Shown: positions 17,273 to 25,609 of the stretch, in pieces
Numbering within the stretch: position 1 is the first letter of the stretch
Layout: every line of letters starts with the position of its first letter
Assembly: GCF_003315615.1 (NCBI RefSeq)
Contig: NZ_PDCH01000005.1
Location: 1-64,000 of the forward strand
Source of the DNA: Bifidobacterium xylocopae
GTDB lineage: Bacteria; Actinomycetota; Actinomycetes; Actinomycetales; Bifidobacteriaceae
DNA length: 64,000 nt
Direction of reading: 5' to 3'
Position numbers and translations under genes: made by a program
The notes under the pieces: model-generated
The model's database searches: none
Seen by the model: only the letters and a program-made list of their open reading frames with translations
Told to the model about the DNA's origin: nothing

Positions 17273-17662
17273 ATGACTGTCATGCAATTCATCCCATCGG
17301 CGATTGCGACCCGGCCGTCCGAGGTTCTGACTCCCTCCCAGGAGGTCGAAAGCCCGGGCCGTTCCGTGGGATTATTCGGTTCTGGCCGGCGGTTCATGGC
17401 ACGGGTGGCCCGACGTGCATGGAAGGTTGTCGGCCGCTTGCGTCGCTCATCGGCAAAGGCGGCCACGCGAGCCGTGTGCGAGATCGGGTCAAGAGTGCGT
17501 AAATTGGCCGTCGAGCCTGAGTCGGGAGCCGCCACGGCAGAATATGCGGTGGTCCTTATCGCAGCCACCGCTTTCGCCGGACTCCTCCTGGCCATCATGA
17601 AATCGGGTACGGTCCGTTCCCTCCTGCTGGCCCTGGTCCAGCGAGCCCTCAATGTGGCTTGA
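17273..17662 (+). CDS. DUF4244 / Flp-pilin-like protein
   Basis: 129 residues if ATG 17273 is used; GTG 17264 and ATG 17282 are alternatives and no clear ribosome site decides. The C-terminal segment ESGAATAEYAVVLIAATAFA followed by GLLLAIM is a type IV pilin-like signature: cleavage after Gly would leave Glu at position 5 and Tyr at 6 of the mature chain, as in Flp pilins. The N-terminal ~85 residues are a long basic leader, which is unusual for Flp. By position it matches Rv3656c of mycobacteria. It probably forms the pilus fibre once processed. Confidence 0.75.
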   Translation: MTVMQFIPSAIATRPSEVLTPSQEVESPGRSVGLFGSGRRFMARVARRAWKVVGRLRRSSAKAATRAVCEIGSRVRKLAVEPESGAATAEYAVVLIAATAFAGLLLAIMKSGTVRSLLLALVQRALNVA

Positions 17663-17664
17663 TC

Positions 17665-18102
17665 ATGCCGGGGCCTCACGGCGGAGTGGACGCCCCGAGC
17701 CGGCTCCTATCCTGGGCTGGGTCACGCTTGCGGGGTTGGTCTGGTTCCTGCGTCCACTGGCTTCGCCGCCAGGATCCAGGCGCCGTGACAGCCGAGTTCG
17801 CGGTGATTCTTCCTGCGGTCGTAGCGGTGGCTGCCCTGTTGCTGGGGCTCACACAGGCGGTCTGCGTATCGATGAGCTGCCAGGACGCGGCCCGAAACGC
17901 GGCTCGGGAGGTCGTCGTCCACCGGGGCGAGGGCGATCCGGCAGGGGTGGCCCAGCAGGTGGCCGGAACGGGGGCGGCCACCTCCCTCGAACGGTCCGGT
18001 CAACAGGTGAGGGTCTCCGTGACCTGTCCGGTAATCTCGACCCCCCTGGGCGTCCTTCCGGGGCGGGTGTCGGGCTCAGCGGTGGCGATGCTCAATGAGT
18101 GA
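17665..18102 (+). CDS. TadE-like pseudopilin
   Basis: 145 residues from ATG 17665; a TTG at 17659 overlapping the previous stop is an alternative. The segment PGAVTAEFAVILPAVVAVAA has the pilin-type signature with Glu5-Phe6 after the Gly cleavage point. Two cysteines (in VCVSMSCQDAARNAAREVVV and the later VTCPV) may form a disulfide outside the membrane. Third-from-last gene type in the Rv3660c-Rv3654c order. TadE proteins are minor pilins needed for Flp fibre assembly. Confidence 0.78.
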   Translation: MPGPHGGVDAPSRLLSWAGSRLRGWSGSCVHWLRRQDPGAVTAEFAVILPAVVAVAALLLGLTQAVCVSMSCQDAARNAAREVVVHRGEGDPAGVAQQVAGTGAATSLERSGQQVRVSVTCPVISTPLGVLPGRVSGSAVAMLNE

Positions 18103-18484
18103 CGCACATCGTCCCGGCACCATCCGTCCGCGCATCCCAGGTCGTTCCGATTCCGGATCAGGCACGGCCATGGGTGTCATGCTGGTGGCCATAGTGGCCC
18201 TGGGGCTGGCCTTGACCGCTGTGTTGGGCAACATCCTGGTCTGTCAGTCCCGGGCCAGGACAGCCGCCGACGCGGCCGCTCTGGCCGCCGCCTCCGCCCT
18301 GGACGAAGGGTCTGACGCACCCTGCGCCCAGGCTGCTACGGTGGCGTCAGGGAACAAGGCCAGCCTCTCTTCCTGCCTGGTCGAGGGGGCGGATGTGAGG
18401 GTGCGGGCCCAGGTGGATACCCAGGTGCCCTTCGCGCCGCAGGCCGTCAAAGAGGCCAGGGCTGGCCCGCGGGACTGCCCGTGA
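18095..18484 (+). CDS. Rv3654c-like Tad-locus secreted protein
   Basis: 129 residues, start overlapping the TadE-like gene by 8 bp. One membrane segment (MGVMLVAIVALGLALTAVLG) near residue 26 is preceded by SGSGTA; the pilin Glu5 is missing, as in TadG-N-terminal/Rv3654c-like proteins. The following ARTAADAAALAAASALDEG is the characteristic Ala-rich helix of this family, and two later cysteines may pair. Last gene of the Tad locus, ending 80 bp before the dnaX start. Confidence 0.75.
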   Translation: MSDAHRPGTIRPRIPGRSDSGSGTAMGVMLVAIVALGLALTAVLGNILVCQSRARTAADAAALAAASALDEGSDAPCAQAATVASGNKASLSSCLVEGADVRVRAQVDTQVPFAPQAVKEARAGPRDCP

Positions 18485-18528
18485 TGGCCGGTGGAGCAGC
18501 GTCCCCTTCAGGCCCTCAGCCGGGGACG

Positions 18529-18558
18529 TTGGCCCGTGTCGCAAGAAATGGATACCGT
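18529..18558 (+). promoter_or_regulatory. Possible dnaX promoter giving a leaderless mRNA
   Basis: TTGGCC (18529-18534), 18-base spacer, TACCGT (18553-18558). The implied +1 is the A of the dnaX ATG at 18565. No ribosome site is present before that ATG. The -35 match is moderate. Confidence 0.4.
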
Positions 18559-18564
18559 AGAACC

Positions 18565-21261
18565 ATGGCATTAGCACTGTATCGCCGCTACCGGCCGGAC
18601 ACCTTTGATGGGGTAATCGGCCAGAAGCAGGTCACCGTCCCCCTTTCCCGCGCCCTCGACGGGGGGAAGCTGACCCACGCCTACCTGTTCTCGGGACCGC
18701 GCGGCTGCGGCAAGACCTCCAGTGCGCGTATCTTCGCCCGCGGCATCAACTGCGTCAAAGGCCCCACCAGCCATCCCTGCGGTGAATGCGACAGCTGTCG
18801 TGACCTGGCCACCGGCGGGCCGGGTTCGATAGACGTGGTGGAAATCGATGCGGCCAGCCACAACGGTGTCGACGACGCCCGCGAACTGCGGGAGCGTGCA
18901 GGGTTCGCGCCCGTGCGTGACCGATACAAGATCTTCATCCTGGACGAGGCCCATATGGTCACCCAGCAAGGATTCAACGCCCTGCTGAAAATCGTGGAGG
19001 AGCCGCCGGAGCATGTCATGTTCATCTTCGCCACCACGGAGCCCGAAAAGGTCATCTCCACCATCCGGTCCCGTACCCACCATTACCCCTTCCGTTTGGT
19101 CCCGCAGGAAGTGATGGGCCCCTATCTGGAGCAGATCTGCAAGGATGAGAAAATCGAGACCGAACCCGGTGTACTCAAACTGGCCATGCGGGCCGGCGGT
19201 GGTTCGGTGCGCGACACCCTCTCGGTCCTTGACCAGCTCATGGTCGGCGCCGACGAAGGCACGATCAGCTACGATTCGGCCGTGGCGCTCCTGGGCTACA
19301 CCCCGGAGGCGCTGATCGGCGATGCCTTCGACGCCATGATCGACAGGGACGGCCCCAAACTCTACGACGTGATTCAGAAAGTCCTGGTCGGGGGCTTCGA
19401 ACCAAAGCGCTTCGTCGAGGACCTCCTGCAGCGGGCGCGTGATCTGATCGTCATGGACCTGGCCGGTCAGCGGGCCGAAAGTGTGCTGAAAGATGATGCA
19501 GGGGCCGAGAACCCCGGTGATCTGAAACGGCAGGCCCAGGCCCTGGGTATGGGCAGGCTGACCAGGATAGCGGACATCCTCGATGAGGGGCTGGCTTCGA
19601 TGTCAGGGGCCATATCGCCGAGGATGCGGCTGGAACTCCTGGCCGCCCGACTCCTGGTGCCGGACTCCGGGGCGGCGCCCGCCGCAGGCGCGGGTGTTTC
19701 GAGTGCGCATGGCGCATCCTCCTCCGGCACACCCGCACGTAGGGGTTTCATCGCGGCGGGCAAGGTGGGATCAGCGGGAGCCAATCGACCGGTTTCATCA
19801 CAGCCGGCCGCCCCGGTTCAGACCGGTGCCCAGTCGCAGCAGGAGGTGCCGAAGCAGACTGCCGTAGGTCCTACTCCGTCCGCGTCCATGGGCGCGGAAG
19901 AACAAGCCGCCGTTTCGGGCCGGCCCCCGGCTTCCGCCGCCGAAGAGCAGGACGGGCGGAGTGTGGACCAGCGCTGGGATGCGGTGGTCAAGGGCCTGCC
20001 TGATGGGGTGAAGGAATATGTCGGCCGGGACAAGGTGCCCACGGTTGCTTTGGGGCGCAATGCCAAAGGGCGGGCTGTCCTGTCCATGACCTTCGACCAG
20101 CCCCTGAGTCAACATGCTTTCGCGCTCGCTGTCGCCTCCCAGACGGTGGACGGTGAGAACAAGGTGCCCAAGATCGTGATGCTGCGTGCCCGGCAGGAGT
20201 TCGGGGCCGATACGATGATCGCCCCTTCGGGTGTGGCGGCCAACGGTGAGAAAGTCGAGTCGGTGGCCCGGATGAGCCCCGAGCGTCGTTCCGAAGTCAA
20301 GAAGCAGATCGCCTTGGCCCGCGCCAACCTGTCCGCCTTGAACCTGGGCGCAGGTGTGGCCCCACACACGGCTAGCGATCAAACCGGCCAGTCCCGTGCC
20401 CGCAGCCCGCAGCATTCCGGCGATGGCGCTTCCGGGACAGCCGAGTCCGCCGGCGACGCATCCGATTCGGACGACCATCATGCCGATCCATCGGGCCCGG
20501 CATTCGAGCAGCAGGACACCGTCCGGTCGACAGCACCGGCGGAGTCGGATGTGGATGCTCCCGCAACAGGTGCCCCGGTGGAAGATGCGTCTCCCCTGCC
20601 GGCGGCTGGGTTCGCCTCGACCGAATCCTACGTCAAGCCCGATGACCTCGACGATAACGACCCTTGGGCCCATCCGACCCCGCAGACCGTGAACCTGGGC
20701 CCACAGCCGGGTGCCGAAGGCAGGCAGTCCGAGGCCCAGGAGGAGGCGGCAGCCGAACGCAAGGTCCGCAAGATGGGCCTGCCGGATCTCAGCGATGGGG
20801 AGGATCCCTGGGCGCACCCCCAGGCGCCCACAGGTCAGGGGCGGCCTCCACAGGGCGGATCCGCCGTGGACACCGCAGCTGCCGATATTGGTGCCGGCAC
20901 GGTTGCTGACCGGACTGCAGCCGATACCCGGACAGTCCAAGAGCGGCAGTCCCAGGCAAGGGTGACCGAGGGTCCGGCGGTCCGGACTCAGCCCATGGAG
21001 GATGACACTGCTTCCCAGGCGCCTGAGGTGGATAATGGAGGCTTCGGGCCGGCATCAACCGAGCCTGCGCGACCCGAGGTGCCCCCCGAGGACGATGAGT
21101 ATTCCCTCGATGATGCCCGGCAGGGTGAGGATTCGTTGATGGGACCCAAGGAGCTGGCTCAGATGTTCGACGTCAAGCAGGTTGAGGATCTGGCGGCGGA
21201 CAATCCGGAGAACCCCCTCAATGCCGGCCGGCGAAAGCGGCAGCAAGGATTTGATGAGTAA
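18565..21261 (+). CDS. dnaX: DNA polymerase III subunits gamma/tau
   Basis: 898 residues from ATG 18565. Clamp-loader ATPase: Walker A GPRGCGKT (residues 44-51), zinc site Cys63/Cys72/Cys75/Cys78, Walker [10 protein letters not shown] and sensor 1 [11 protein letters not shown]. From about residue 380 on, long Ala/Gly/Pro/Glu-rich stretches are interrupted by a structured segment (residues ~470-600, [20 protein letters not shown]). The tail carries a duplicated DPWAHP motif ([10 protein letters not shown] and [10 protein letters not shown]) in acidic sequence. The upstream start at 18481 has no ribosome site; a leaderless transcript fits 18565. The stop TAA shares its last A with the recR ATG. 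Confidence 0.95.
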   Translation: MALALYRRYRPDTFDGVIGQKQVTVPLSRALDGGKLTHAYLFSGPRGCGKTSSARIFARGINCVKGPTSHPCGECDSCRDLATGGPGSIDVVEIDAASHNGVDDARELRERAGFAPVRDRYKIFILDEAHMVTQQGFNALLKIVEEPPEHVMFIFATTEPEKVISTIRSRTHHYPFRLVPQEVMGPYLEQICKDEKIETEPGVLKLAMRAGGGSVRDTLSVLDQLMVGADEGTISYDSAVALLGYTPEALIGDAFDAMIDRDGPKLYDVIQKVLVGGFEPKRFVEDLLQRARDLIVMDLAGQRAESVLKDDAGAENPGDLKRQAQALGMGRLTRIADILDEGLASMSGAISPRMRLELLAARLLVPDSGAAPAAGAGVSSAHGASSSGTPARRGFIAAGKVGSAGANRPVSSQPAAPVQTGAQSQQEVPKQTAVGPTPSASMGAEEQAAVSGRPPASAAEEQDGRSVDQRWDAVVKGLPDGVKEYVGRDKVPTVALGRNAKGRAVLSMTFDQPLSQHAFALAVASQTVDGENKVPKIVMLRARQEFGADTMIAPSGVAANGEKVESVARMSPERRSEVKKQIALARANLSALNLGAGVAPHTASDQTGQSRARSPQHSGDGASGTAESAGDASDSDDHHADPSGPAFEQQDTVRSTAPAESDVDAPATGAPVEDASPLPAAGFASTESYVKPDDLDDNDPWAHPTPQTVNLGPQPGAEGRQSEAQEEAAAERKVRKMGLPDLSDGEDPWAHPQAPTGQGRPPQGGSAVDTAAADIGAGTVADRTAADTRTVQERQSQARVTEGPAVRTQPMEDDTASQAPEVDNGGFGPASTEPARPEVPPEDDEYSLDDARQGEDSLMGPKELAQMFDVKQVEDLAADNPENPLNAGRRKRQQGFDE

Positions 21262-21863
21262 TGGCAGTGTCCTATGACGGAGCGATTCAGCAGCTGATCG
21301 ACGCCTTCGCGCGCCTGCCGGGCATCGGCCCGAAAGGCGCACAACGCATCGCCTTCTACATCCTGGGCGCAGACGAGCGCGAGACCCAGGAGTTGGCGGA
21401 CGCGATCGTCGCCGCAAAGGCCAAAGTGCGCTTCTGCGAGATATGCGGAAACGTGTGCGAGACCAGCCCCTGCCCCATATGCGAGGATCCCCGCCGTGAC
21501 CGGTCTATCATCTGCGTGGTGGAGGAGCCCAAGGATGTGATGAGCATAGAACGCACCCGCGAGTACCGGGGCCTGTACCACGTGCTGGGCGGGGCGATCA
21601 ACCCGATGGCGAACGTCGCCCCCTCGGATCTGCGTATTCCCGGCCTTTTGGATCGGCTGAGATCCGATGAGGTCAAGGAGGTCATCATGGCCCTGGATCC
21701 CAACATCGAGGGCGAGGCCACCACCACGTACCTAGGCCGTCTCCTGGGGCCGCTCGACATCAAACTCACCCGCCTGGCCTCCGGTCTGCCGGTGGGCTCC
21801 GACCTGGAGTATGCAGATGAGGTGACCCTGGGCCGCGCCTTGACGGGCCGCAGCGAGGTGTGA
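21261..21863 (+). CDS. recR: Recombination mediator protein RecR
   Basis: 200 residues, normal length. RecR loads RecA with RecF/RecO at gaps. The helix-hairpin-helix region is [18 protein letters not shown]; the zinc finger has Cys in FCEICGNVC...CPIC; the TOPRIM domain includes [14 protein letters not shown] and [11 protein letters not shown]; the Walker-like C-terminus is [13 protein letters not shown]. Translationally coupled to dnaX by a TAATG overlap, the usual dnaX-recR pairing. Confidence 0.97.
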   Translation: MAVSYDGAIQQLIDAFARLPGIGPKGAQRIAFYILGADERETQELADAIVAAKAKVRFCEICGNVCETSPCPICEDPRRDRSIICVVEEPKDVMSIERTREYRGLYHVLGGAINPMANVAPSDLRIPGLLDRLRSDEVKEVIMALDPNIEGEATTTYLGRLLGPLDIKLTRLASGLPVGSDLEYADEVTLGRALTGRSEV

Positions 21864-21923
21864 GAGCAAGGCCGGGGTGGGGATTCCGGCCTCCGGGAGA
21901 GAGCGGTCAGGAGGGAATCCCCG

Positions 21924-23321
21924 ATGGGAACCAACGCCAATAACACCAATGGCATCAACACTGGGCATGCTGCCGCTGTACCCGGGCATGCACGGCCCAC
22001 CGCCTACGAGCTGATCGACTCCCGGCCGTTGACAGGCCACCAGAAATCCATCATCGGTCTGGCCATCGCCGGCAACATCTCCGAGTTCTTCGACATGTTC
22101 CTGATTGGTTTTGTGGTATCCCTGCTCACCTCCGCCTGGCATCTGACCGGCACTGCTGTAGGCGTCATCCTGGCCTGTTCGGGCCTGGGTACGGTCGCCG
22201 GCTCAATCCTGTGGGGGCGCCTGGCCGACCGTTACGGTCGCAAGCGAACCTTCTGCTGGTGCGTGCTCTGCTTCGTGGCCTTCACTGTGGTTTCCGCTTT
22301 CCTGCCGGACGGGGCCTGGGTGCCGCTGGCTGTCCTGCGCGTGGGAGTGGGTGTCGGCGTAGGTGGGCTGAACGTCGTGTCCATTCCATACGTGCAGGAG
22401 TTCATGCCCGCCAAGCAACGCGGCATGCTCTCCGGCCTGGCTTCCGTGTTCATCCCCATGGGCCTGCTGCTGGGATCGGTCGCACAGTCGCTCATTGGCG
22501 GCAATTGGCGGATCCTGGTGGCCTTGGGCGCCCTGCCGGTCTTTCTGCTTGTCTGGTTGGCGGCTGTACCGGAGTCGCCCCGTTTTTGCCAGTCAGTCGG
22601 TCGCGACGACCAGGCTCGCAGCGCACTTGCCTGGGCTTTGGAGTTGCCTGCCGACGAGCTGGGCGCCCTGCCTGAAGTCAGGGAGGAGGGCACAGTGTCT
22701 TACGCCATGCTGCTCTCGAATCATCTGAAACCTGTAGTGGTCATCTCCCTGGGCACCTTTTGTTTTGTTCTTGGCTCATCCGCCATCCAAACCTGGGGCC
22801 AGACCCTGATGAAGGACGGGTTCGGCTTCTCCACCCGGATGGTCGCCTACCTCTTTATGGGCGTATCCCTGGTGGACTGCCTGGGCCGCTTCGCCTCCGC
22901 TTGGCTGGCCGACCTGATCGGGCGCCGACGGACCGTGTTCATGTTCGGCGTCATCGCAGCAGCCAGCTGCTTCTATGCCGCCCGCTTCCACTCCAACGGC
23001 TGGCAGTTCTATGCCGCCGTGCTCGTCATCATGGCTTTTGCGGACGGGGTTTTCGGCATCCTCAATGCCTTCGGCGGCGAGCAGTTCCCCAATGATGTGC
23101 GTTCCACCGGCCTGGGCCTGGGGTATGGGATCGGCGCCAGTGCCAAGATCGTCAGCCCCATTCTGATGGGTGCCTTGGTCGGTGGCGGCTACGTGTCCAC
23201 CAACATCGACCTCTCGGTCATCTCCAAGGCCTTCACCTTTTTCGGCGCTTGCCTGCTGATCGGTGCCGTCATTTATCTTTTCGCCCGCGAAACCAAGGGC
23301 AAGGACCTGGAAAGTCTGTAA
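21924..23321 (+). CDS. MFS transporter, metabolite:H+ symporter / sugar porter type
   Basis: 465 residues with about 12 membrane segments, start supported by AGGAGGG. The loop GRLADRYGRKRTFCW and its counterpart SAWLADLIGRRRTVFMFG in the second half are the two MFS D-R-x-G-R/K signatures, and VPESPRF ends the sixth helix as in sugar/metabolite porters. The C-terminal FARETKGKDLESL is also family-typical. Substrate unknown. It follows recR by 60 bp in the same direction. Just after its stop begins a 14-base C run. Confidence 0.88.
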   Translation: MGTNANNTNGINTGHAAAVPGHARPTAYELIDSRPLTGHQKSIIGLAIAGNISEFFDMFLIGFVVSLLTSAWHLTGTAVGVILACSGLGTVAGSILWGRLADRYGRKRTFCWCVLCFVAFTVVSAFLPDGAWVPLAVLRVGVGVGVGGLNVVSIPYVQEFMPAKQRGMLSGLASVFIPMGLLLGSVAQSLIGGNWRILVALGALPVFLLVWLAAVPESPRFCQSVGRDDQARSALAWALELPADELGALPEVREEGTVSYAMLLSNHLKPVVVISLGTFCFVLGSSAIQTWGQTLMKDGFGFSTRMVAYLFMGVSLVDCLGRFASAWLADLIGRRRTVFMFGVIAAASCFYAARFHSNGWQFYAAVLVIMAFADGVFGILNAFGGEQFPNDVRSTGLGLGYGIGASAKIVSPILMGALVGGGYVSTNIDLSVISKAFTFFGACLLIGAVIYLFARETKGKDLESL

Positions 23322-23334
23322 CCCGCGTGCGCTT

Positions 23335-23348
23335 CCCCCCCCCCCCCC
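23335..23348. repeat. Poly-C (14) tract, longest in the window
   Basis: Fourteen C, 14 bases after the MFS stop and 75 bases before the DUF5701 start. It is intergenic and upstream of a possible -10 (TAGACT, 23412-23417). Confidence 0.9.
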
Positions 23349-23411
23349 GTTTTGGATACCAGGATCACCAACCGGGGTGGCGGGTGGCCGCTCGTCCGCG
23401 AGCTCTTGAAT

Positions 23412-23417
23412 TAGACT
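23412..23417 (+). promoter_or_regulatory. -10 box for a leaderless DUF5701 mRNA
   Basis: TAGACT followed by GGGGGC and the ATG at 23424, so +1 would be the A of ATG. The same TAGACTGGG-N3-ATG arrangement recurs at 62501. No clear -35. Confidence 0.4.
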
Positions 23418-23423
23418 GGGGGC

Positions 23424-24044
23424 ATGACTACTTCTTCGCAGGAAGCCCGGCGGCAGCTGGACCGGATCGTGGCGTTGGGATACCCGGATGTGGCGGACCT
23501 GTCCGCGGCGGCTTTTCGTTCCCTGGCCCAACCGCTTATCAGCGCCCTGGAACAAGTGGAGCTGGGTGAGAAAATCCTGCTGGTGCCCACCCGCGAACTC
23601 GTCACCCCGGAGTCCTTGATCGCCCGTACTTCGATCGGTCGTATGGCCGGCTTCACGACCATGCCCCCACGCGACATCGCATCCTTCCTGCCCCAGGACG
23701 GCTTCGAACCGCCGGAAGGCCCCTTCTACATCGTGGTCGAGCCCCACACCGGCACCCGTTACACCAACCGCGAACCCGATGTGGCCCGAAAGCTCATCGA
23801 CTCCGACGACCATCTCCCGCTCACCCTGGAGGAGGGCCTGGCAATCGCCACCCAGCATCCGGATTGGCTGGTCAAAAAGAACGGTTTCAACCTTCTGGGC
23901 TCGCGCTCGGCTGACGGCCGGGTCCCTAGCATCTGGATGAGCCAGAACGCCCCCCGTCTGGGTGCGGTCTGGCCCAACTCCCGCCATACTTGGCTGGGCA
24001 ACGCCTTCTGCCAGACCCGCCGTGGCGTCTCCCTCTTCCGCTAG
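23424..24044 (+). CDS. DUF5701 family protein
   Basis: 206 residues, soluble. It matches what I know as the actinobacterial DUF5701 family of unknown function: ARRQLDRIVALGYPDVADLS at the N-terminus, a central PPEGPFYIVVEPHTGTRYTN and a C-terminal SRHTWLGNAFCQTRRGVSLF segment. No catalytic motif is evident. It has no Shine-Dalgarno and is probably read from a leaderless mRNA. The C14 tract just upstream could tune its expression. Confidence 0.75.
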   Translation: MTTSSQEARRQLDRIVALGYPDVADLSAAAFRSLAQPLISALEQVELGEKILLVPTRELVTPESLIARTSIGRMAGFTTMPPRDIASFLPQDGFEPPEGPFYIVVEPHTGTRYTNREPDVARKLIDSDDHLPLTLEEGLAIATQHPDWLVKKNGFNLLGSRSADGRVPSIWMSQNAPRLGAVWPNSRHTWLGNAFCQTRRGVSLFR

Positions 24045-24154
24045 CCTGCCGCCCTCGATCCCAAGCCCGGCCACCCTGTGCAGGGGTGGGTGCTGGCGAG
24101 ACGATCAGTCCCTCCGGGGAAACCGGCCGCGCAACGGGGGTATAGCCGCAATCG

Positions 24155-24865
24155 TCAGGAGTTGATCCGGTAGCGCAGCCAGACAGTGCTCTTGCGTTCC
24201 TCCACGGATGTGAGGGTGAAACTGACCGGTTGGGTATCGGACAGGCCCGGTACCGCTTGGAATACGGCGGGCGTGTCGGGGGACCCGTCGGCGGCGGGGG
24301 CGAGCATGAGGCTGAGTTCGTCGCATAGGCCTTGCTTAATGAAAGACCAGTTGAGGATTCCTCCCCCTCCAAGCATGATGGTCTCCATGCCGAAGAGGTC
24401 CTTGAGCTTGCTCAGGGCCAGAGGCGCATCCAGTTCCTTCTCGCCGGCGACGAGGTAGGAGATGCCGATGCTGCGAAGGAAGGCCTTGTATGCGGCGCCG
24501 GTCCGCTCGGTGAGGATTTCGATCACGGCTGCGTGCGTTTCCCCATAGTCGATTGTCGGCCGCTCCCATCCAAGAACCCCATGGGTGTCGATGGAGATGT
24601 AGTACTTGTCGGCCGTGTCGTCCGCTATATAGTCCCCGGCCGGCACGGAGGCCGTCGGATCCAGTCGCGGCTTGCGGTGGTCGGTGAAGTTCTCCTCCGT
24701 GGTTTTGCGGCCTGAGAGCCAGCCCTGCATCCGGTAATGGCCATGCTTGCTGAAAGCTTCTTCGTAGAACCAGCCATCGTCACCGGTCCCTATGTTCATA
24801 AAGGGGCCGGTGATTTTGCCGTCCAGGGATGTTTCCATATGGCAGAACACATATGGTCTATTCAT
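24155..24865 (-). CDS. RibD C-terminal/dihydrofolate-reductase-like oxidoreductase
   Basis: 236 residues from ATG 24865, behind AAGGGAG. It has the RibD_C fold: YVFCHMETSLDGKITGPF at the N-terminus, the conserved SGRKTTEENF segment and the GMETIMLGGGGILNWSFIKQ NADPH-binding region. Family members reduce pteridine-like or other small carbonyl substrates with NAD(P)H; the true substrate is unknown. Last gene of a LysR-CMD-(SDR remnant) cluster; its ATG overlaps the stop of the SDR remnant (ATGA). Confidence 0.85.
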   Translation of the reverse strand: MNRPYVFCHMETSLDGKITGPFMNIGTGDDGWFYEEAFSKHGHYRMQGWLSGRKTTEENFTDHRKPRLDPTASVPAGDYIADDTADKYYISIDTHGVLGWERPTIDYGETHAAVIEILTERTGAAYKAFLRSIGISYLVAGEKELDAPLALSKLKDLFGMETIMLGGGGILNWSFIKQGLCDELSLMLAPAADGSPDTPAVFQAVPGLSDTQPVSFTLTSVEERKSTVWLRYRINS

Positions 24866-25011
24866 TCTTGCGTCTCCCTTGCATCTTCTCGGTCTGTCCC
24901 GTTCCTGCATGGAACGCTTATCGGGATGTGGAGGGCGGCCAGCAGCTGCTTGGCCAGTTCAAGTCCGAAGCCGGAGCTGATGCCGGTGATGAACCATGTT
25001 TGTTTGCTCAT
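24862..25011 (-). pseudogene. Truncated short-chain dehydrogenase (N-terminal remnant)
   Basis: A 49-codon frame, ATG 25011 to TGA 24862. It begins MSKQTWFITGISSGFGLELA, the classic SDR N-terminus with the NAD(P)-binding TGxxxGxG motif. After KQLLAAL the similarity stops and the frame ends about 25 codons later instead of running ~250. The most likely event is an internal deletion that joined the N-terminus to other sequence. The frame still overlaps the RibD-like start by ATGA, so it may be kept as a translation-coupling leader. Confidence 0.65.
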
Positions 25012-25026
25012 TGTCTCTCTTTGTGA

Positions 25027-25494
25027 TTATGCGGTCGCTGATGTGCTGCTTGTCGGCACTGCGGGCCCCGTCAGGGGCCGCTCTGTCCTTTCATCGGTCG
25101 CCTGGCGGACGCATTTCAACGCGTTCCGACTTCGTGGATAACCGATGAAGGGCACGTTTTGGGAGATTATGGCGATGAGGAGGCCCTTGTCGTTGCCGAT
25201 CCTCATGTTTGCGGCTGCCTGGCAGACCACTTCCTTGAGTTGTATCGGGCTTAGGCCGAAGTTCAGGGCCGCAGGAATCATGGCCTCGAACTCGTCGATG
25301 CCCTGGCAGCCTATAAGCGTGGCCAAGATGGACATGAAGCGGGTGGGGGCGTCAAGGTCCCCCTGGTGGACAGTCTCGTCGAATGCGAAGTTGTCGAAGC
25401 GTTCGATGAACTCGGGGTCCGTGCCCAGGAGGTCGGACTGGTAGCCCGGGAACATGCGCTCGTGGTAACCACGGGCGAATCGGGTTATGGGCAA
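25027..25494 (-). CDS. Carboxymuconolactone decarboxylase-family protein
   Basis: 155 residues from a TTG start at 25494 with GGGAGG five bases before it; no ATG fits. The core ETVHQGDLDAPTRFMSILAT followed by LIGCQGIDEFEAMIPAALNF and SPIQLKEVVCQAAANMRIGN is the CMD fold (all-helical). The usual AhpD-type CxxC is absent, so this belongs to the decarboxylase/unknown branch rather than peroxidase partners. The C-terminal ~25 residues are Thr/Ser/Pro-rich and unconserved. First gene after the LysR regulator and probably its target. Confidence 0.8.
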   Translation of the reverse strand: MPITRFARGYHERMFPGYQSDLLGTDPEFIERFDNFAFDETVHQGDLDAPTRFMSILATLIGCQGIDEFEAMIPAALNFGLSPIQLKEVVCQAAANMRIGNDKGLLIAIISQNVPFIGYPRSRNALKCVRQATDERTERPLTGPAVPTSSTSATA

Positions 25495-25548
25495 TGGGGC
25501 CTCCCTGGTATCTTGCGGGTGGCCTGCTGGTCTCCCGGCTCTACCCGT

Positions 25549-25577
25549 ATGCTAGGAGTGCCGGTGCCGGCGAACAA
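25549..25577 (-). promoter_or_regulatory. Promoter of the CMD-reductase cluster
   Basis: Minus strand TTGTTC (25577-25572), 17-base spacer, TAGCAT (25554-25549). It lies between the LysR gene and the CMD gene. Upstream, 25599-25613 (ATAAGTTCAGCTTAT) is a short dyad positioned like a LysR-type site, overlapping the end of the LysR gene. Confidence 0.5.
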
Positions 25578-25609
25578 TCTCGAATTAGGACGTTATTGAT
25601 AAGTTCAGC

